Of a stretch of 64,000 bases of DNA, positions 1-8,237 are shown piece after piece. How positions within the stretch are numbered: the first letter of the stretch is position 1; the number at the start of each line of letters is the position of its first letter. Under the pieces are notes generated by a model, which ran no database searches, was not told the DNA's origin, and saw nothing but the letters and a program-made list of their open reading frames with translations. The stretch is from Photobacterium marinum (lineage in GTDB: Bacteria > Pseudomonadota > Gammaproteobacteria > Enterobacterales > Vibrionaceae). A program made the translations under genes and the position numbers. The stretch lies in contig NZ_AMZO01000022.1 of the NCBI RefSeq assembly GCF_000331515.1, forward strand, positions 1 through 64,000, written 5' to 3'.

Positions 1-23
1 CCCTCTTCACCGACCACTATTTG

Positions 24-51
24 AAAGCCAGCTCATTGAGCTGGCTTTTTT
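24..51 (+). terminator. Rho-independent terminator of an upstream gene
   Basis: An 11-bp perfect stem (AAAGCCAGCTC with its complement) is followed by a run of T. It would end a plus-strand transcript that begins left of the window. Confidence 0.8.
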
Positions 52-120
52 CATTTTGGTGTTTTTGAAAGAAAATAGTGCAGTTTGGTAGCGCATCCAG
101 AGCTCAGCCTCTACAACTCT

Positions 121-996
121 TTATTCTTTTGCCAACTGACACGCCGCTGATTGTCCTTTGGTCAGCAAAGTCACTGTCATCCCTTCTTTTTCCAGCAATG
201 AAGGTAATCCCTGCTCCCCAAATAGGTGCAGCGCGCCTACAACAATCAAGTAGGTACCTTTGCGGTAATCCGGGTTTTGGGTTAGTTGTTGTGCCCAGTT
301 ACGATTACGCTCAAAAATCAGCTTTTCGTCTGTGGCTTCTCCATACTGACTTTCTTCAAACAGTTCGTTGAGTTGCTGGTGATCACCGGATTTCCACGCG
401 GAAATGAGGCAGGAGAGCTGCGATTGCATCTTGTCCCAGTCGCGAATGGTTGAGAGCAGAATATCTTGACCATGATCCGGCAGTTCCTCCATCACGGCCA
501 GTTGCTGTTTGACGCCTTCCAGTTCAAGTACCGGTAATTTTTGCTGCTCAGCCCGTTTAAGAAGGACGATATCGACTCCTTTTTCCGGATTAAGGCCTAC
601 ACCAGAAACCATCGCCATTTGCAGATTAACGGCTGCCAGCCATGGCGGGCTGTGGAGCAGGGAAAGGTAGGGCAGTCCGGTTTGTTTGGCAATATCAGCC
701 AGAGTTTCTTTATCTTGGGCTTGCAGTAGGGCATTAGCCGAAGGAATAGTTCGGTCGAGCTGAATATCAACCGGCTTAAGGATATTGGCTTCGACCACCA
801 GACTGTCAGCTTTTGGCCAGTAGTCCAGAAATGCCTGCGGTAGAGGGTAGAAGTCTTGTTCTCCTGCATGGATAGAACCGAGAAGAACAAATTGTCGCTG
901 GGTATCTTTTGCCAGCCATACCATAGGTTCAGCAAGTGCTTGGCCTGCGACAAAAGGAAGGAGAAGCAGGGCTTTGGTGAGCAGTGATTTGAACAT
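121..996 (-). CDS. TraB/GumN family protein, exported
   Basis: This 291-residue protein belongs to the TraB/GumN (Tiki-like) family, proposed metal-dependent hydrolases of uncertain bacterial role. Residues 1-22 form a signal peptide ending ALA, so it should act in the periplasm. The family hallmarks are visible: the LGSIHAG block near residue 40, the acidic VVEAN block, and the C-terminal VVGALHLFGEQGL block with its conserved His. The start lies only about 12 nt past the hairpin that closes the copA transcript, so it may be expressed by read-through or from a promoter overlapping that hairpin. Family assignment is firm; the substrate is unknown. Confidence 0.85.
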   Translation of the reverse strand: MFKSLLTKALLLLPFVAGQALAEPMVWLAKDTQRQFVLLGSIHAGEQDFYPLPQAFLDYWPKADSLVVEANILKPVDIQLDRTIPSANALLQAQDKETLADIAKQTGLPYLSLLHSPPWLAAVNLQMAMVSGVGLNPEKGVDIVLLKRAEQQKLPVLELEGVKQQLAVMEELPDHGQDILLSTIRDWDKMQSQLSCLISAWKSGDHQQLNELFEESQYGEATDEKLIFERNRNWAQQLTQNPDYRKGTYLIVVGALHLFGEQGLPSLLEKEGMTVTLLTKGQSAACQLAKE

Positions 997-1007
997 GATA
1001 CACCGGG

Positions 1008-1048
1008 AAAAAACAGATAACTGACAAGGTTATATCAGTTATCTGTTT
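1008..1048 (-). terminator. Terminator of the copA operon
   Basis: A perfect 14-bp inverted repeat (1011-1024 with 1035-1048) is followed, read on the minus strand, by TTTTTT. It lies between the copA micro-protein and the TraB-like gene. Confidence 0.8.
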
Positions 1049-1070
1049 GAATAGCTAACGGTGGCAGGCT

Positions 1071-1148
1071 TTAGCTTTTGGTTTCCGGATGTAGCCAGAA
1101 CCACCAGATGATAAAGGCGATAGCGGCAAGGCCGATGAGTGCAACCAT
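1071..1148 (-). CDS. 25-residue membrane micro-protein coupled to copA
   Basis: This 25-codon frame encodes one hydrophobic helix (VALIGLAAIAFIIWWFW) and a short polar tail ending HPETKS. Its ATG begins one base after the copA stop codon, and its ribosome-binding site AGGAG lies inside the last copA codons, so translation is probably coupled to copA. The operon terminator follows directly. I do not recognise a named family. By position and size it recalls small accessory subunits of P-type ATPases such as KdpF, but that is inference. It could stabilise CopA or modulate copper export. Confidence 0.7.
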   Translation of the reverse strand: MVALIGLAAIAFIIWWFWLHPETKS

Positions 1149-1149
1149 A

Positions 1150-4086
1150 TTATTTCTCCTGGTGATTTGGGGTGAATAGTCGCAGGCGGTTGGCATTGCT
1201 GACCACGGTAATGGACGACAGGGCCATCGCTGCTCCGGCGATAACCGGACTGAGTAGGGTGCCGGTTAGCGGGAACAGAACCCCTGCTGCCACGGGGATA
1301 CCCAGGCTGTTATAAATAAACGCTCCGAACAGGTTTTGCTTCATGTTTTTCAGAGTCGCTGAAGACAGCTCAAGCGCATCAGCCACGCCATTAAGTGAGT
1401 GGCGGATCAGAGTCAGCTGGGCACTTTCAATGGCAACATCACTGCCGCTGCCCATGGCGATCCCGACTTCGGCCTGAGCTAACGCTGGCGCATCGTTGAT
1501 GCCATCACCGACCATGGCTACGCGTTTACCTTGCTGTTGGAGCTCCGCTATCTTAGCCGCTTTACCATCCGGCAGTACTCCGGCAATTACGGTATCAATA
1601 CCGGCTTGTTTGGCGATGGCTTTGGCGGTGATCTCGGTATCACCTGTCAGCATTACTACTTCAAGTCGCATTTTCTTCAGGCGTTTAATTGCTGCTATTG
1701 AATCAGTTCTGAGTGGATCACTGATCCCCATCAGTCCGGTCAATTGATTATCCACAGCAACATAGATCGGAGTCGCTCCTTGGCTGGCAATGACTTTGGC
1801 ATCTTCTTTGGCTGCTGAAATATCAATGTCGTGTTTAGCCATCAACTTTGTATTACCGAGCAGAAGTTTGTGACCGCTTACCTTGCCTTGTACACCATAG
1901 CCGGGTAAGGCTTTGAACTCTGATTGTGGCACTAGCGGAAGGGACGTTTCTTCCGCTGCAGTGATAATAGCGCGAGCCAGCGGGTGTTCGGAGCCTTGTT
2001 CCAGGCTGGCTGCAAGAGTAAGCAGTTGCTCACTGCTTATTTCACTGTAGCTCCGGCAATCAATGACTTTTGGTTTCCCTTCAGTCAGGGTACCTGTTTT
2101 ATCCAGTACGACAGTATCTACGTCGGCGGCAACCTGCATCGCTTCTGCATTGCGGATTAGCACCCCGTATTCTGCGGCGCGGCCGACTCCGACAGTTACA
2201 GACATCGGTGTTGCCAGTCCAAGTGCACAAGGACAGGCAATGATCAGCACTGTGGTTGCCGTTACCAGCATGTAGATAGAGGATGGCTCAGGCCCGACGT
2301 AATACCAGATCATGGCAGTAAGGATAGCGATAATCATCACGGCAGGAACGAAAATGGCTGAGATGGTATCTGCCATTTGTGCCAATGCCGGCTTACTGCT
2401 TTGTGCCTGACGAACCAGGCTGATGATTCGTGCCAGCATAGTATCGTTGCCGATTTGTTCGGCGCGGAACAGCAGGCTGCCGTTCTGGTTAATGGTTCCG
2501 GCATGAAGTTTGTCGCCGGGCTGCTTGTTCGCCGGCAGCGGTTCACCGGTCAGCATGGACTCATCCAGGTAGCTCTGACCTTGTTCAATACGACCATCAA
2601 CTGGGACTTTGGCTCCCGGATGCAGGCGCAGCAGCATACCGACTTTGACTTCGGCCAGCGGTACTTCGCGTTCTGTGTCGTCGCTGACGATAATGGCAGT
2701 TTGTGGTTGCAGGTCGATCAGTTGTTCGAGTGCTTTGGATGTCCTGCTCCGGGCTCGAGCTTCCAGAGCGTGCCCCAGAGTGATAAGCCCGAGGATCATC
2801 ACCGATGCTTCAAAATAGACATGGCGGGCCTGATCGGGGAAGAGATCCGGCAGCAGCACTACCATCATCGAATAAAGCCAGGCTGCACCAGTACCTAAAG
2901 CCACCAGCGTGTCCATCGTCGCGCGGTGATGTTTAAAGGCTTTCCAGCTATTGATGTAAAAATGACGGCCGATAGTGCATAGCAGAGCAAAAGTAATCAG
3001 CCCGACCAATCCCCAGCCGATCTGGCTGGCAGTTGAGTCAATCATCATACTGCCGCCGAAAACACCCCATGCCATCATTGGAATACCGACAGCCAGAGCG
3101 ATAACGGCATTGCGGACATGTTGGCGGAAGTTTTGTTCATTCTGCTGTTGCTGTTTTTGGCGGCGGGTTTGTTCATCTTCACTCTGTTTCGCACCATAGC
3201 CGGCATCAGTAATGGCTGAAATGACGCTCTCGACTGGCGCATGACCGCTTACCAGAGCTGTTCTTTCTGCAAGATTGACGTTGGCATGGCTGACACCAGG
3301 TACTGCGATAATGGCTTTTTCGACGGAGGCGACACAGCTGGCGCAAGTCATTCCTGACAGCAGCAATTGAACTGTCTCGTCACTTTTACTTTGCCTCTCA
3401 CTAGTGTTAGCCAAGTTGCCAATCGGCGTTGATTCCGCTGCGGTTTGCGGAGTGGCTTCAGGCGTCAATATGGACTCTGTTTCTGCTGTGCTGTTTTCAG
3501 GTTTTGAGCTGTCAGTCAGTTTTGCTGAGAATCCCAGATCATTGATGAGCGAAATTAGGCCATCTGCATCTACCGCTGATTTGATTTCGGCACGGGTTTT
3601 ACTGACATTGAATTTGGATATTTGCGGATTTTCATTCAGTGCTTTTTCGACTTTAGCGACGCACTTGCCACAATTGAGGCCGCTTAGTGCCAGAATGACG
3701 GTATTGTCATCGACAACCTGAAACCCCAGTTTTTCGATAATGCTGATCAGCTCTGTCTCGGGAAGAGTACCTGTGACCGACAAATGGGTTTTGCTGACGC
3801 TGAAATCAGCTATTGCCGGATGAGCGGCTAGCTCGGTTTCGACTTTCTTGACACACTTACAGCACGACAAACCGCTTAATCCCAGCGAGTGGTGATATCC
3901 GGCTTCATAGCCGAGGTCGGTAACGGCCTGCAGTAGAGGAGGGAGTGTCGTTTCCCCGCGAACAACCGCTTGTCGGGTATCAACGTCTACCGACTCAATA
4001 CCGGGCAGGGCAGATAAGGATGCTTTGATTTTTCCCGCACAATTCATGCAGCGAACTTTGCTGAGCGGGAGAATGTACTCAGCCAT
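1150..4086 (-). CDS. copA: Copper-exporting P1B-type ATPase CopA
   Basis: CopA pumps Cu(I) from cytoplasm to periplasm using ATP. I take the ATG at 4086, with AAGGTG upstream, giving 978 residues; an in-frame TTG lies 21 bp further out. Four N-terminal heavy-metal domains each carry a CxxC motif (CMNC, CCKC, CGKC, CASC), whereas E. coli CopA has two, which explains the extra length. The catalytic core is complete: TGE actuator loop, CPC in the metal-binding helix, phosphorylation motif DKTGTLT, SEHPLA, MLTGD and GDGINDAPA. It is transcribed from a CueR-type promoter and divergent from cueR, and a 25-residue micro-protein follows it in the same transcript. Confidence 0.97.
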   Translation of the reverse strand: MAEYILPLSKVRCMNCAGKIKASLSALPGIESVDVDTRQAVVRGETTLPPLLQAVTDLGYEAGYHHSLGLSGLSCCKCVKKVETELAAHPAIADFSVSKTHLSVTGTLPETELISIIEKLGFQVVDDNTVILALSGLNCGKCVAKVEKALNENPQISKFNVSKTRAEIKSAVDADGLISLINDLGFSAKLTDSSKPENSTAETESILTPEATPQTAAESTPIGNLANTSERQSKSDETVQLLLSGMTCASCVASVEKAIIAVPGVSHANVNLAERTALVSGHAPVESVISAITDAGYGAKQSEDEQTRRQKQQQQNEQNFRQHVRNAVIALAVGIPMMAWGVFGGSMMIDSTASQIGWGLVGLITFALLCTIGRHFYINSWKAFKHHRATMDTLVALGTGAAWLYSMMVVLLPDLFPDQARHVYFEASVMILGLITLGHALEARARSRTSKALEQLIDLQPQTAIIVSDDTEREVPLAEVKVGMLLRLHPGAKVPVDGRIEQGQSYLDESMLTGEPLPANKQPGDKLHAGTINQNGSLLFRAEQIGNDTMLARIISLVRQAQSSKPALAQMADTISAIFVPAVMIIAILTAMIWYYVGPEPSSIYMLVTATTVLIIACPCALGLATPMSVTVGVGRAAEYGVLIRNAEAMQVAADVDTVVLDKTGTLTEGKPKVIDCRSYSEISSEQLLTLAASLEQGSEHPLARAIITAAEETSLPLVPQSEFKALPGYGVQGKVSGHKLLLGNTKLMAKHDIDISAAKEDAKVIASQGATPIYVAVDNQLTGLMGISDPLRTDSIAAIKRLKKMRLEVVMLTGDTEITAKAIAKQAGIDTVIAGVLPDGKAAKIAELQQQGKRVAMVGDGINDAPALAQAEVGIAMGSGSDVAIESAQLTLIRHSLNGVADALELSSATLKNMKQNLFGAFIYNSLGIPVAAGVLFPLTGTLLSPVIAGAAMALSSITVVSNANRLRLFTPNHQEK

Positions 4087-4158
4087 TTGTTTCACCTTAG
4101 CTATCAAACAATAGCGCTTGATTGACTGTCCAGGCAGTCTTTTTATAACGATGGCATG

Positions 4159-4189
4159 AGGATAAACCTTCCATCAAGTGGAATGTCAA
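4159..4189 (-). promoter_or_regulatory. CueR-controlled copA promoter
   Basis: On the minus strand a -35 TTGACA (4184-4189) and a -10 TATCCT (4159-4164) are separated by 19 bp, the long spacer typical of MerR-family promoters. Within it lies a dyad (4166-4186) with arms ACCTTCC and GGAATGT, one mismatch from the CueR box symmetry. CueR bound here would distort the DNA and open the promoter when Cu(I) is present. Confidence 0.88.
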
Positions 4190-4281
4190 TGAAATTGTTT
4201 CAGTAAGATTTTCGGTTGTGTTTTTGTCATCAATAGAGAAATAATAACTCTATAACCTTCCAGAAACTGTAAGGATGAATA

Positions 4282-4692
4282 GTGAACATCAGTGAAGTTG
4301 CCAGGCTGACCGGCCTGACTGCCAAAACAATCCGTTTCTACGAGGATAAAAGTGTGATTACGCCGCCTTCCCGTTCCTCGAATGGCTACCGTTACTACAG
4401 CCAGACTAATATTGATGAGCTGTTGCTGATCCGCCGCTCGCGTCTGGTGGGATTTAATCTGGATGAATGTCGGGAGCTGCTAGATTTTTCACGCGATCCG
4501 CAAAGGAAGAGTGCGGATGTGAAAGCCAAGGCCGAGCAGAAGTTGGCTGAAATTGATCACAAGATTGCTGAGCTGATGGAGATGAAGACAACCCTTGAGG
4601 CATTGACGGTTCAGTGTCCGGGGGATGACAGCGCACGTTGCCCGATTATTGAAGGTTTGTGCCGCCACGCCAATCAGAATGGAAAAGAGTAA
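4282..4692 (+). CDS. cueR: MerR-family copper-responsive regulator CueR
   Basis: CueR is a dimeric activator of copA that responds to very low Cu(I). The 136-residue protein starts at GTG with AAGGA upstream. It has an N-terminal winged helix (ISEVARLTGLTAKTIRFYE), a long dimerisation helix, and the metal loop QCPGDDSARC, whose two Cys separated by seven residues match Cys112/Cys120 of E. coli CueR. It is divergent from copA and shares the intergenic operator. A bidirectional hairpin follows the gene. Confidence 0.95.
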   Translation: MNISEVARLTGLTAKTIRFYEDKSVITPPSRSSNGYRYYSQTNIDELLLIRRSRLVGFNLDECRELLDFSRDPQRKSADVKAKAEQKLAEIDHKIAELMEMKTTLEALTVQCPGDDSARCPIIEGLCRHANQNGKE

Positions 4693-4719
4693 AAAAGCCG
4701 CGAGAATATCGCGGCTTTT
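4692..4719. terminator. Bidirectional terminator between cueR and cnoX
   Basis: A stem GCCGCGA/TCGCGGC is flanked by A and T runs, so it can end both convergent transcripts. Confidence 0.85.
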
Positions 4720-4755
4720 CTGATGGGGGCTGAACCTGATTTAGTATTTGATGAA

Positions 4756-5610
4756 TCAGTACAGCAAAGAGTACAGTTGACGACGGTACTGGCTGGCAAC
4801 CGCATTGCCTTGGCCAAGTGCAGACAAGATATCCATCATGGTCTTTTTGGCATTGCCGTCGGCAAAGTTCATATCTTTACGCAGAATGCTAATCAACAGC
4901 TCCAACGCATCCTGAGGGCGGTTTACCTGGCTGTACTGCACGGCTAGCTCGTAAGCTACATCGGTGTTGGCCGGATCTGCCTGTAGCTGTTGTTCCAACA
5001 ACTGGATTTCTGGTGAATTGCCCGCTTGTTTATGCAGTTCCAGCTTAGCCATCAGCCCTTTGTATTTAGCGTCCTGATCCTGCATTGGGATGCTATCCAG
5101 CAGTGGCTCTGCTTCATCAAACTGAGCTGTTTCAATCAGACATTCAGCGATAGCTAAGTTGATGATGCTGTTTTGTTCAAATTTAGCGGCCAGTTCACGC
5201 AGGATTGGCAGTGCCTGGTTGTGTTGCTGGCTGTCTACCAGTGCAAGAGCTTCTTTTAGTTTCAGCTCTTCCTGGCTTGGCAGGTGTTTGGTCAGCATTT
5301 CACGAAGGCTTTCTTCGGTTTGCGGGCCGGCGGCACCGTCAGCCGGTTGACCGTTTTTGAACAGCGCAACTGTTGGTAAGCCGCGAACACCGAACTGGGC
5401 TGCAACCATCTGCTGAGTTTCACAGTCCAGGGTGGCCAGTACCAGTTGTCCCTGATACTCCGCAGCTATTTTTTCCAGCGTGTTATTTACCTCGATAGTT
5501 TCAGGCATGGATGGTGCCCAGAAGCTGATCACCACCGGGGTCTGCATGGAGGTTTCGATAACTTGTTGCAGGTTTTGCTCGTTAAGTTCGATTGCTAGTT
5601 TCTCATACAT
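4756..5610 (-). CDS. cnoX: Thioredoxin-TPR co-chaperone CnoX (YbbN)
   Basis: CnoX (YbbN) is a chaperone with a thioredoxin fold followed by TPR repeats; in E. coli it protects proteins from oxidation and hands them to GroEL/ES. The thioredoxin domain (about residues 1-105) and the helical TPR region end in the conserved tail QYRRQLYSLLY. The active-site position reads WAPSMPE, so the first redox Cys (SxxC in E. coli) is missing, while the second conserved Cys in LDCETQQM remains. The ATG at 5610 fits the family length; an in-frame GTG five codons upstream is possible. Gene order copA-cueR-ybbN-ybbO matches E. coli. Confidence 0.9.
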   Translation of the reverse strand: MYEKLAIELNEQNLQQVIETSMQTPVVISFWAPSMPETIEVNNTLEKIAAEYQGQLVLATLDCETQQMVAAQFGVRGLPTVALFKNGQPADGAAGPQTEESLREMLTKHLPSQEELKLKEALALVDSQQHNQALPILRELAAKFEQNSIINLAIAECLIETAQFDEAEPLLDSIPMQDQDAKYKGLMAKLELHKQAGNSPEIQLLEQQLQADPANTDVAYELAVQYSQVNRPQDALELLISILRKDMNFADGNAKKTMMDILSALGQGNAVASQYRRQLYSLLY

Positions 5611-5713
5611 GTTGCTGCTCTTCACTTAATCAGTCTTTGCTAATAGTTATGGGGGGTTATCGATGGAAATCAAGGGGGAAAGTGAAGTTAGAGTCATAAA
5701 ACAGGGAGATAGA

Positions 5714-5740
5714 AAAAAGGAGAGCCAGGCTCTCCTTTTT
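5714..5740. terminator. Strong bidirectional terminator
   Basis: Perfect 13-bp arms (AAAAAGGAGAGCC and its complement) surround a single-base loop, with T runs on both strands. On the minus strand it overlaps the stop codon of the 23-residue frame at 5739-5810. Confidence 0.85.
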
Positions 5741-5810
5741 AATTTTGCATTGTCAGCATCAGGGCAAGTGTCACACAGACACAGAGAATGTTGATTTGGC
5801 GCAACGTCAT
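5739..5810 (-). CDS. Possible 23-residue hydrophobic peptide
   Basis: A 23-codon frame starts at ATG 5810 with AAGGTG seven bases upstream. It encodes a short basic and polar start, a hydrophobic core containing CVCVTLALMLTM, and a QN end. Its stop codon lies inside a strong terminator stem, so it could be a small membrane peptide with its own transcript or a leader peptide. I do not recognise it, and its size alone makes chance possible. Confidence 0.4.
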   Translation of the reverse strand: MTLRQINILCVCVTLALMLTMQN

Positions 5811-6177
5811 AACCACACCTTTGGATGTTAGTTTCAGCAATCGGATGAGTAACTGTAATGGGGGGGATTTCTGGGCTCCCCTTCAATTTACCCTTTTAAA
5901 TTAACCTGATTGTGTGACACAAATATGACGTTTCTTTCTTTTTTGGTGGAAATTATTACTTTTAAGGCGCAACAGGGAGTTTTTTGTGTTCTAACAGTCC
6001 TAAATGTGATTGTCAGGCAGTGTTTTTTTGCTTTTTTGTCGTTAAGCGCCAGATGATAATAATGGAGGACCTCTGTTAGGTGGCTGATTTTGAATGTATT
6101 TGTAAGAACTCCCTCAATCTGTGCAGCTGTTATTTTCCGAGCCGGTCTTAATACATTGCTGATTGAGGGAGAGCGAG
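5811..6177. other. Intergenic region between ybbO and the 23-residue frame
   Basis: No convincing gene is present. It holds an odd palindrome TTGTGTGACACAA (5910-5922), a possible operator for the minus-strand peptide, and two inverted-repeat pairs at 6093-6171 just past the ybbO stop. Confidence 0.5.
6109..6171. repeat. 11-bp inverted repeat past ybbO
   Basis: CTCCCTCAATC (6109-6119) and its exact complement (6161-6171) are 41 bp apart. They lie immediately downstream of ybbO, read on the minus strand. An 8-bp pair AATGTATT/AATACATT is interleaved with it. Confidence 0.6.
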
Positions 6178-7005
6178 TCAGGTACTTTTACTGAGTAACA
6201 TATCCAGTTTTCGTGTTGGCAGCAGACGGCGTAGGAAGCCAAAAATATAGGTTGGCTGGGTGACATAATAGCGGGGCTTAGGCCGCTGGCTATCAAGGAT
6301 ATTGAGTAGCGGTTTGAGTACGGCTTCTGGTGGCAGGGTAAACTTACTCGATGGTGACGACTTACCGAGCCTTTCCAGTGTTTTACGGTAGCTGGTCTGA
6401 TGGCGGGAAGCATTCAGGTCGATATGCTGTTCAAATTTGCTTTTGGCATTGGCCCGGAAGTGACTTTCGATAGGGCCGGGTTCGATCAGGCTGATATGAA
6501 CAGGGGTATCGTCAAGTTCAAGTCGTAGAGTGTCGGTATAACCCTCCAGAGCAAATTTACTGGCGTTGTAGGCTCCGCGGTATTTCATGGCAACGAGGCC
6601 GAGTACTGAACTGTTTTGTACGATTTTGCCGCTGCCTTGCTGCAACATAATCGGAATAACAGCCTGAGTCAGTTCATGCCAGCCGAACAGGTTGGTTTCA
6701 AACTGCTGGCGCAGGGCGTCAGTCGGTAAGTCTTCCAGAGCGCCGGGTTGGCCGTAGGCGGCATTATTGAACAAAACATCAAGTCGACCTCTGGTAATAG
6801 CCAGGCATTCTTGCAGTCCTTGGTGAATTGAAGTGGTATCGTCCAGATCCAGTTGTACGCAATTGAGCCCCTGTTGCCTGAGGGCTTCAACATCTTCGTG
6901 ACGGCGGCAGCTGGCAACTACGTTGTAGCCTGCTTTATGAAGTTGTTCGGCACAGTAACGCCCGATACCACTGCTGCATCCGGTGATCAGGATGGATTCT
7001 TTCAT
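6178..7005 (-). CDS. ybbO: Short-chain dehydrogenase YbbO
   Basis: This 275-residue classical SDR is orthologous by position and sequence to E. coli YbbO, an NADP-dependent oxidoreductase reported to act on aldehydes. The Rossmann motif TGCSSGIG (residues 8-15), the NNAAYG structural block, the catalytic Ser of NSSVLG and the YNASK pair are all present. AAGGA precedes the ATG. It is the last gene of the minus-strand group tesA - lipoprotein - ybbO. The physiological substrate is not visible from sequence; proximity to tesA suggests acyl or aldehyde metabolism. Confidence 0.88.
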   Translation of the reverse strand: MKESILITGCSSGIGRYCAEQLHKAGYNVVASCRRHEDVEALRQQGLNCVQLDLDDTTSIHQGLQECLAITRGRLDVLFNNAAYGQPGALEDLPTDALRQQFETNLFGWHELTQAVIPIMLQQGSGKIVQNSSVLGLVAMKYRGAYNASKFALEGYTDTLRLELDDTPVHISLIEPGPIESHFRANAKSKFEQHIDLNASRHQTSYRKTLERLGKSSPSSKFTLPPEAVLKPLLNILDSQRPKPRYYVTQPTYIFGFLRRLLPTRKLDMLLSKST

Positions 7006-7152
7006 TCTTGTTCCTTAAGTGATTCCTGATTGCTTTTTTAGTTGGGATTAACTGAATGTACTTAATTGACCGCTCTTATGGCAAACAGGATACGCTTTAT
7101 TCTCTGTTAGTTCCTGTTTTGCCGGAAAAGTTGTGGAAGGAATAAGAAATGT

Positions 7153-7186
7153 AAAAAGAGAGCAGCGGGTACTCAAACTGCTCTCT
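7153..7186 (-). terminator. Terminator of the small lipoprotein gene
   Basis: A perfect 9-bp stem AGAGAGCAG/CTGCTCTCT is followed on the minus strand by TTTTT. Confidence 0.8.
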
Positions 7187-7226
7187 CAGGGGGAATGTTA
7201 TATCGCTTTAGGGAAGGGGTGATTGA

Positions 7227-7505
7227 CTATCTTGAAAGTGAAGAGCCGTTGATATCAACAATGCTGCAGTTCACACCGCCTAAGTCCTCACAGGTTTGGA
7301 TAGCCAGTTCTGCCGCTTCTCTGGTATTGCGCGCTCCCCATGAGGCTCCGGCAATTTTGTTGGTACCAATAGCATAAGCCTTATTGTTTGTTTGCAGACG
7401 GTAGTCCTGATAGAGCTTATAGGTATTATTGTAAGTAGATTCACAACCGGCAAGAGCCAGCAGGGCTGATATAGCGGCGAACTTAATAGTATATCCCTTT
7501 AACAT
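7227..7505 (-). CDS. Small DUF4189-like lipoprotein
   Basis: The 92-residue product begins with a lipoprotein signal and lipobox LALAGC, so it should be lipid-anchored. The mature part carries the pattern AYAIG...ASWGARNTREAAELAIQTC...NCSIVDI, resembling the short Cys-containing DUF4189 domain; the two downstream Cys could form a disulfide. I choose ATG 7505 because AGGAG is well spaced from it, whereas the upstream GTG is too close. It lies between tesA and ybbO on the same strand, an insertion relative to E. coli. Function unknown. Confidence 0.75.
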   Translation of the reverse strand: MLKGYTIKFAAISALLALAGCESTYNNTYKLYQDYRLQTNNKAYAIGTNKIAGASWGARNTREAAELAIQTCEDLGGVNCSIVDINGSSLSR

Positions 7506-7637
7506 AAGCACTCACTCCTGTTCTCTGACAGGTTGAAGCTTAGCCAATGTTTGTTTTTTTATCCTCCTGAAGACAAAAAAATACAACTTTAGGATGAAGT
7601 GTTAAGCCTGTAGTAACCCCTAGGCCGGAAGGCTCCG

Positions 7638-8237
7638 TTACAGGTGTGGCATCAACTCACTCACCATAAATTCCGCAATCCAGGGCTGGGCATCTGGCTT
7701 GGGATGCAATCCGTCTTCCATCATCCATTCCTGTCTGAGAATAATTTCTTCCAGGAAGAAAGGCAGCAGCGGGGCATCGTATTTCTGGCTTAGTTGAGGA
7801 TAGATATTGCTGAAAACGTCACTGTACCGCTTGCCGTAATTCGGCGGGACGCGGATTTGTACCAGCATGGCTTTGCCGCCTTGTTCCTGTACCTGAGTGA
7901 TCATCTGACTGAGATTCTTGCGTATAGTTGAAGGAGGAAAACCGCGTAGCCCGTCATTCGCTCCCAGCTCAATAATGACGTAATCTGGTTTATGTTGTTG
8001 TAATAATTTAGGCAAGCGGGCAAGGCCATTTCCCGTGGTATCCCCTGAGATGCTGGCATTGACCACTGTGATGTAATGGCCTTTTTGTTCCAGGACAGAC
8101 TCCATCAGCACCGGCCAGCTCTTCTCGGCAGGCATTCGGTAACCGGCACTGAGGCTATCACCGACCACTAACAGCGTATTGCAGTAGGCGCTGAATGAAA
8201 AAAACACCAACAGGACAACGGAAAGGAATCGCATCAT
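7638..8237 (-). CDS. tesA: Periplasmic acyl-CoA thioesterase/lysophospholipase TesA
   Basis: TesA is a periplasmic SGNH hydrolase that cleaves thioesters and lysophospholipids. The 199-residue precursor has a hydrophobic signal peptide (residues 1-19). All four SGNH blocks are present: VVGDSLSAGYRM with the nucleophile Ser, ISGDTTGNG, GANDGLRG, and DGLHP with catalytic Asp and His. Its ATG overlaps the divergent ybbA ATG, so longer minus-strand starts would run into ybbA and are unlikely. In E. coli TesA has been reported to work with the YbbA-YbbP ABC system; the conserved adjacency supports this. Confidence 0.93.
   Translation of the reverse strand: MMRFLSVVLLVFFSFSAYCNTLLVVGDSLSAGYRMPAEKSWPVLMESVLEQKGHYITVVNASISGDTTGNGLARLPKLLQQHKPDYVIIELGANDGLRGFPPSTIRKNLSQMITQVQEQGGKAMLVQIRVPPNYGKRYSDVFSNIYPQLSQKYDAPLLPFFLEEIILRQEWMMEDGLHPKPDAQPWIAEFMVSELMPHL

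Noticed and set aside
5647-5886. Open 79-residue frame on the minus strand
   Set aside because: It runs through a strong terminator and has no ribosome-binding site; the 23-residue frame in the same place has better signals.
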